Origin: Flavobacteriales bacterium
Lineage (GTDB): Bacteria > Bacteroidota > Bacteroidia > Flavobacteriales > BACL11
Length of the DNA: 8,314 nucleotides
NCBI GenBank assembly: GCA_002728175.1
Contig: PBVH01000037.1
Location: 4,360 to 12,673 of the forward strand
Direction of reading: 5' to 3'
Part shown: one piece after another, positions 7,217 through 8,314 of the stretch
Layout: every line of letters begins with the position of its first letter
Numbering within the stretch: the stretch's first letter is position 1
The notes under the pieces: model-generated
The model's database searches: none
Seen by the model: the letters and a program-made list of their open reading frames with translations, nothing else
What the model was told of the DNA's origin: nothing
Translations under genes and position numbers: made by a program

Positions 7217-7338
7217 TTTATGTGTTCATTATTTCTAAGATTGAATTCTATATAGCTAAAAAGGAGCTACAGAATGAGAAAGGTTTAGATAAGTATATAG
7301 ATATGATATTAACTGAGAAAGCTGAGAAAAAAAAGTAA
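7216..7338 (+). pseudogene. Out-of-frame continuation of the preceding membrane-protein gene
   Basis: This frame is shifted by -1 relative to the gene at 6911 and is open from 7156 to TAA at 7336-7338. From the point where the first frame stops it reads IYVFIISKIEFYIAKKEL, then a charged tail with LDKYIDMILTEKAEKKK. The hydrophobic start would complete the third membrane segment of the upstream product, and the Lys/Glu-rich end looks like a normal cytoplasmic tail. There is no ATG suited to an independent start; a GTG at 7222 would give only 38 codons. A one-base loss between about 7190 and 7216, natural or a sequence error, is the simplest explanation. It ends 9 nt before the next gene. Confidence 0.5.
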
Positions 7339-7347
7339 TTTAGCATC

Positions 7348-7806
7348 ATGAGAAAACTATTACTTATATTACTTTGCTTGCCTATGATTGGGTTTGGGCA
7401 AAAAACTAACATAGAATCTTTAAGAATAGAAGTTAGTAAAAAATTGATTGAAGTATATCCTGACTCAGAAGAAATGATTAAACATCTTCTTTCAAAAATG
7501 GACGACAATGTTTTTGTTAAAATAGTTGAAGTAACTAAAGATTATGATGGAGTTTTAGGAGATGAAATTAAATTAAGGAAAATGATATTTGATCTTCTTG
7601 AAGGTTCAAAGCCATTCTTGACAGAGCCATTCCTGACAGATGATTCTCAAAATTATTCTAATGATATTAAATGGAATAATTATTGTCATTGTGTATGCGA
7701 TTTCGTGTTAAAATCTGGAGTAAATTCAATTAAAGCTTGGCATGCACATCCAAATCAATTGCAATTAGGCCAAGATGCCGCAAATGAATGTAATAATCAT
7801 TTATAA
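7348..7806 (+). CDS. Secreted protein of unknown function with a CxCxC motif
   Basis: 152 codons from ATG at 7348. The N-terminus MRKLLLILLCLPMIGFGQ is a standard flavobacterial Sec signal peptide, with cleavage expected before Q18 (GFG/Q). There is no lipobox, so the mature protein of about 135 residues is predicted to be periplasmic or exported. Residues 20-90 are rich in charged helices. Residues 89-98 contain an in-frame duplication (PFLT-E-PFLT). The C-terminal third has Cys113, Cys115 and Cys117 in NYCHCVCDF, a WHAHP stretch near 131-135 and Cys148 near the end. The Cys/His set could form disulfides or bind metal or haem, but no known motif such as CxxCH is present. I do not recognise the family. 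It follows the broken membrane gene by 9 nt and may be co-transcribed with it. Confidence 0.8.
   Translation: MRKLLLILLCLPMIGFGQKTNIESLRIEVSKKLIEVYPDSEEMIKHLLSKMDDNVFVKIVEVTKDYDGVLGDEIKLRKMIFDLLEGSKPFLTEPFLTDDSQNYSNDIKWNNYCHCVCDFVLKSGVNSIKAWHAHPNQLQLGQDAANECNNHL
7611..7640 (+). repeat. 15-nt in-frame tandem duplication inside the secreted-protein gene
   Basis: GCCATTCTTGACAGA (7611-7625) is followed directly by GCCATTCCTGACAGA (7626-7640), with one difference in 15. It adds five residues (PFLTE/PFLTD). The near identity points to a recent slippage event. Confidence 0.8.
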
Positions 7807-7807
7807 A

Positions 7808-7867
7808 ATTATTTTAAAAAATAATATTCTAATCATAAAATCAAATTAATTTTTTAAGTTTTTTTTA
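7808..7867 (+). terminator. Possible AT-only hairpin and T-tracts after the secreted-protein gene
   Basis: ATTATTTT (7808-7815) and AAAATAAT (7818-7825) are perfect reverse complements starting 2 nt after the stop codon. T-runs follow at about 7850-7855 and 7859-7866. The stem has no G-C pair and the T-runs are not adjacent to it, so this is a weak candidate; in such an AT-rich genome it could be chance. Confidence 0.25.
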
Positions 7868-7872
7868 GTAGA

Positions 7873-7966
7873 TTGGTTAGCGGTGCAAAAACTGGTGAAA
7901 ATTTTAGTTTGAAAGCTTACTATAATCTGGTGAAAAGGGAAGAGGTTGTAATCCTGCTGCCCCGAA
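7873..7966 (+). promoter_or_regulatory. Cobalamin-riboswitch-like element, degenerate or partial (alternative: tRNA relic)
   Basis: This G/C-richer island sits in the otherwise very AT-rich gap 7807-8083. It carries, in order, pieces that resemble the conserved core of the cobalamin riboswitch: GGTGC at 7882-7886, AAAAGGGAA at 7933-7941 (consensus AAuAGGGAA), a small hairpin AGG-TTGTAAT-CCT at 7943-7955 (consensus like GGUGnnAAUCC) and CTGCCCCG at 7957-7964. The usual distal GCnACUGU is missing: AATTTATT follows. A 10-nt direct repeat CTGGTGAAAA occurs at 7892 and 7927. The downstream gene is a small lipoprotein with no visible link to B12, starting about 118 nt later. The same 3' part also matches the end of tRNA-Pro, so a relic of a tRNA 3' end is an alternative. 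Nothing else is seen in the gap. Confidence 0.4.
7943..7965 (+). repeat. Diverged direct copy of the tRNA-Pro 3' end
   Basis: The 23 bases match 6809-6831 (T arm, acceptor strand and discriminator of tRNA-Pro) at 20 of 23 positions. Differences are at 7948, 7949 and 7959. The match stops at the discriminator base, as in attachment-site duplications left by integration into tRNA genes. The enclosed segment is only about 1.1 kb and has no integrase, and the element may instead be a riboswitch core that resembles a T arm by convergence. Confidence 0.45.
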
Positions 7967-8083
7967 TTTATTAAGATTTCATTTACTCTTTATGATTTTG
8001 ATTATGTAATTTGAAATATTTAATAGCTTTGTAAGAAATTAGATAATCACACTATCAAATCTATTAATTTAAATATAAACAAA

Positions 8084-8314
8084 ATGAAAAATCAAATATT
8101 AAGTATAATAATTATACTTTTTTCTGTACTATTTATTAGTTGTAATGAAAGCTCTATAGATAATTGGTCAGATACTGATAAGAATAGTTTTCGTTCAGAC
8201 ATGGAAACTGTAGATGAACTAAATTCATTTGGTGAATATAAATCAGATTGGATTGAATGTTATTTAAATAAATGTGAAAGTAATTATTCATCATATTTTT
8301 CTGCTAATACTGAT
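8084..8314 (+). CDS. Small lipoprotein of unknown function, cut by the window edge
   Basis: 77 codons from ATG at 8084, open to the end of the window. The start MKNQILSIIIILFSVLFISC is a lipoprotein signal peptide with lipobox LFISC and lipidated Cys20, so the protein should be anchored in the outer or inner membrane facing the periplasm or cell surface. The mature part is polar and acidic (DNWSDTDKNSF at about 26-36). A WIECYLNKCESNY stretch with Cys59 and Cys64 recalls small Bacteroidota secreted proteins having a W..-D..-F pattern followed by a Cys-containing helix; this comparison is from memory. An A-rich leader with no Shine-Dalgarno sequence precedes it. The riboswitch-like element lies about 118 nt upstream. 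Function cannot be assigned. Confidence 0.8.
   Translation, partial: MKNQILSIIIILFSVLFISCNESSIDNWSDTDKNSFRSDMETVDELNSFGEYKSDWIECYLNKCESNYSSYFSANTD

Noticed and set aside
7222..7338. Independent 38-codon gene starting at GTG 7222
   Set aside because: Its hydrophobic start directly completes the upstream membrane segment in the next frame, so a frameshifted single gene explains it better.
7248..7508. Minus-strand open frame opposite the start of the secreted-protein gene
   Set aside because: The plus strand has a clear signal peptide and coding pattern here; the minus frame is Ser/Phe-rich shadow sequence.
7873..7966. Complete third tRNA gene (D-arm-like GATTGGTTAGCGG and a T-arm-like 3' end)
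   Set aside because: The two parts are too far apart, there is no pairing acceptor 5' strand and no anticodon stem-loop at the right place.
1..8314. CRISPR array, transposase, integrase or known defence system
   Set aside because: No repeat-spacer pattern and no such protein family is seen on either strand.

Overview
The window looks like a chromosomal piece of an AT-rich member of the Bacteroidota, most likely a (marine-type) flavobacterium. The evidence is: promoters of the TTTG / TAnnTTTG type instead of -35/-10 boxes; A-rich leaders without Shine-Dalgarno sequences; a typical flavobacterial Sec signal peptide on the gene at 7348 (MRKLLLILLCLPMIGFGQ); lipoproteins with FFSC and FISC lipoboxes; and tRNA genes without an encoded CCA. 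The taxonomic call is inference from these features, not from a search.

Positions 1-6504, minus strand: a tightly packed five-gene unit, read right to left from one TAnnTTTG promoter at 6497-6504. The order is a family-5 (peptide/nickel type) solute-binding lipoprotein, an OppB/DppB-like permease, an OppC/DppC-like permease, a thiolase (acetyl-CoA acetyltransferase) and an SH3 + NlpC/P60 (C40) cell-wall peptidase that runs off the left edge. Spacings are 1, 4 and 24 nt, followed by a 4-nt ATGA overlap. The first three genes form the binding and membrane parts of an oligopeptide-type ABC importer. No ATPase gene is present, so it must be supplied from elsewhere. Both permeases are much longer than the classical family because of large extra segments.

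Positions 6505-6831, plus strand: a divergent intergenic region, then tRNA-Ser(GCU) and tRNA-Pro(UGG), each with its own well-formed TTTG-N19/21-TAnnTTTG promoter.

Positions 6832-8314, plus strand: a looser, accessory-looking stretch. It holds a small membrane protein whose frame appears broken near its end, a secreted protein of unknown function with a CxCxC motif, and a 277-base gap. The gap contains a structured-looking element that resembles both the core of a cobalamin riboswitch and the 3' end of the nearby tRNA-Pro. The window ends in the first 77 codons of a small lipoprotein. The most interesting places are that riboswitch/tRNA-like element, the frameshifted membrane gene and the unusual inserts in the permeases. 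I found no defence system, CRISPR array, transposase or integrase.
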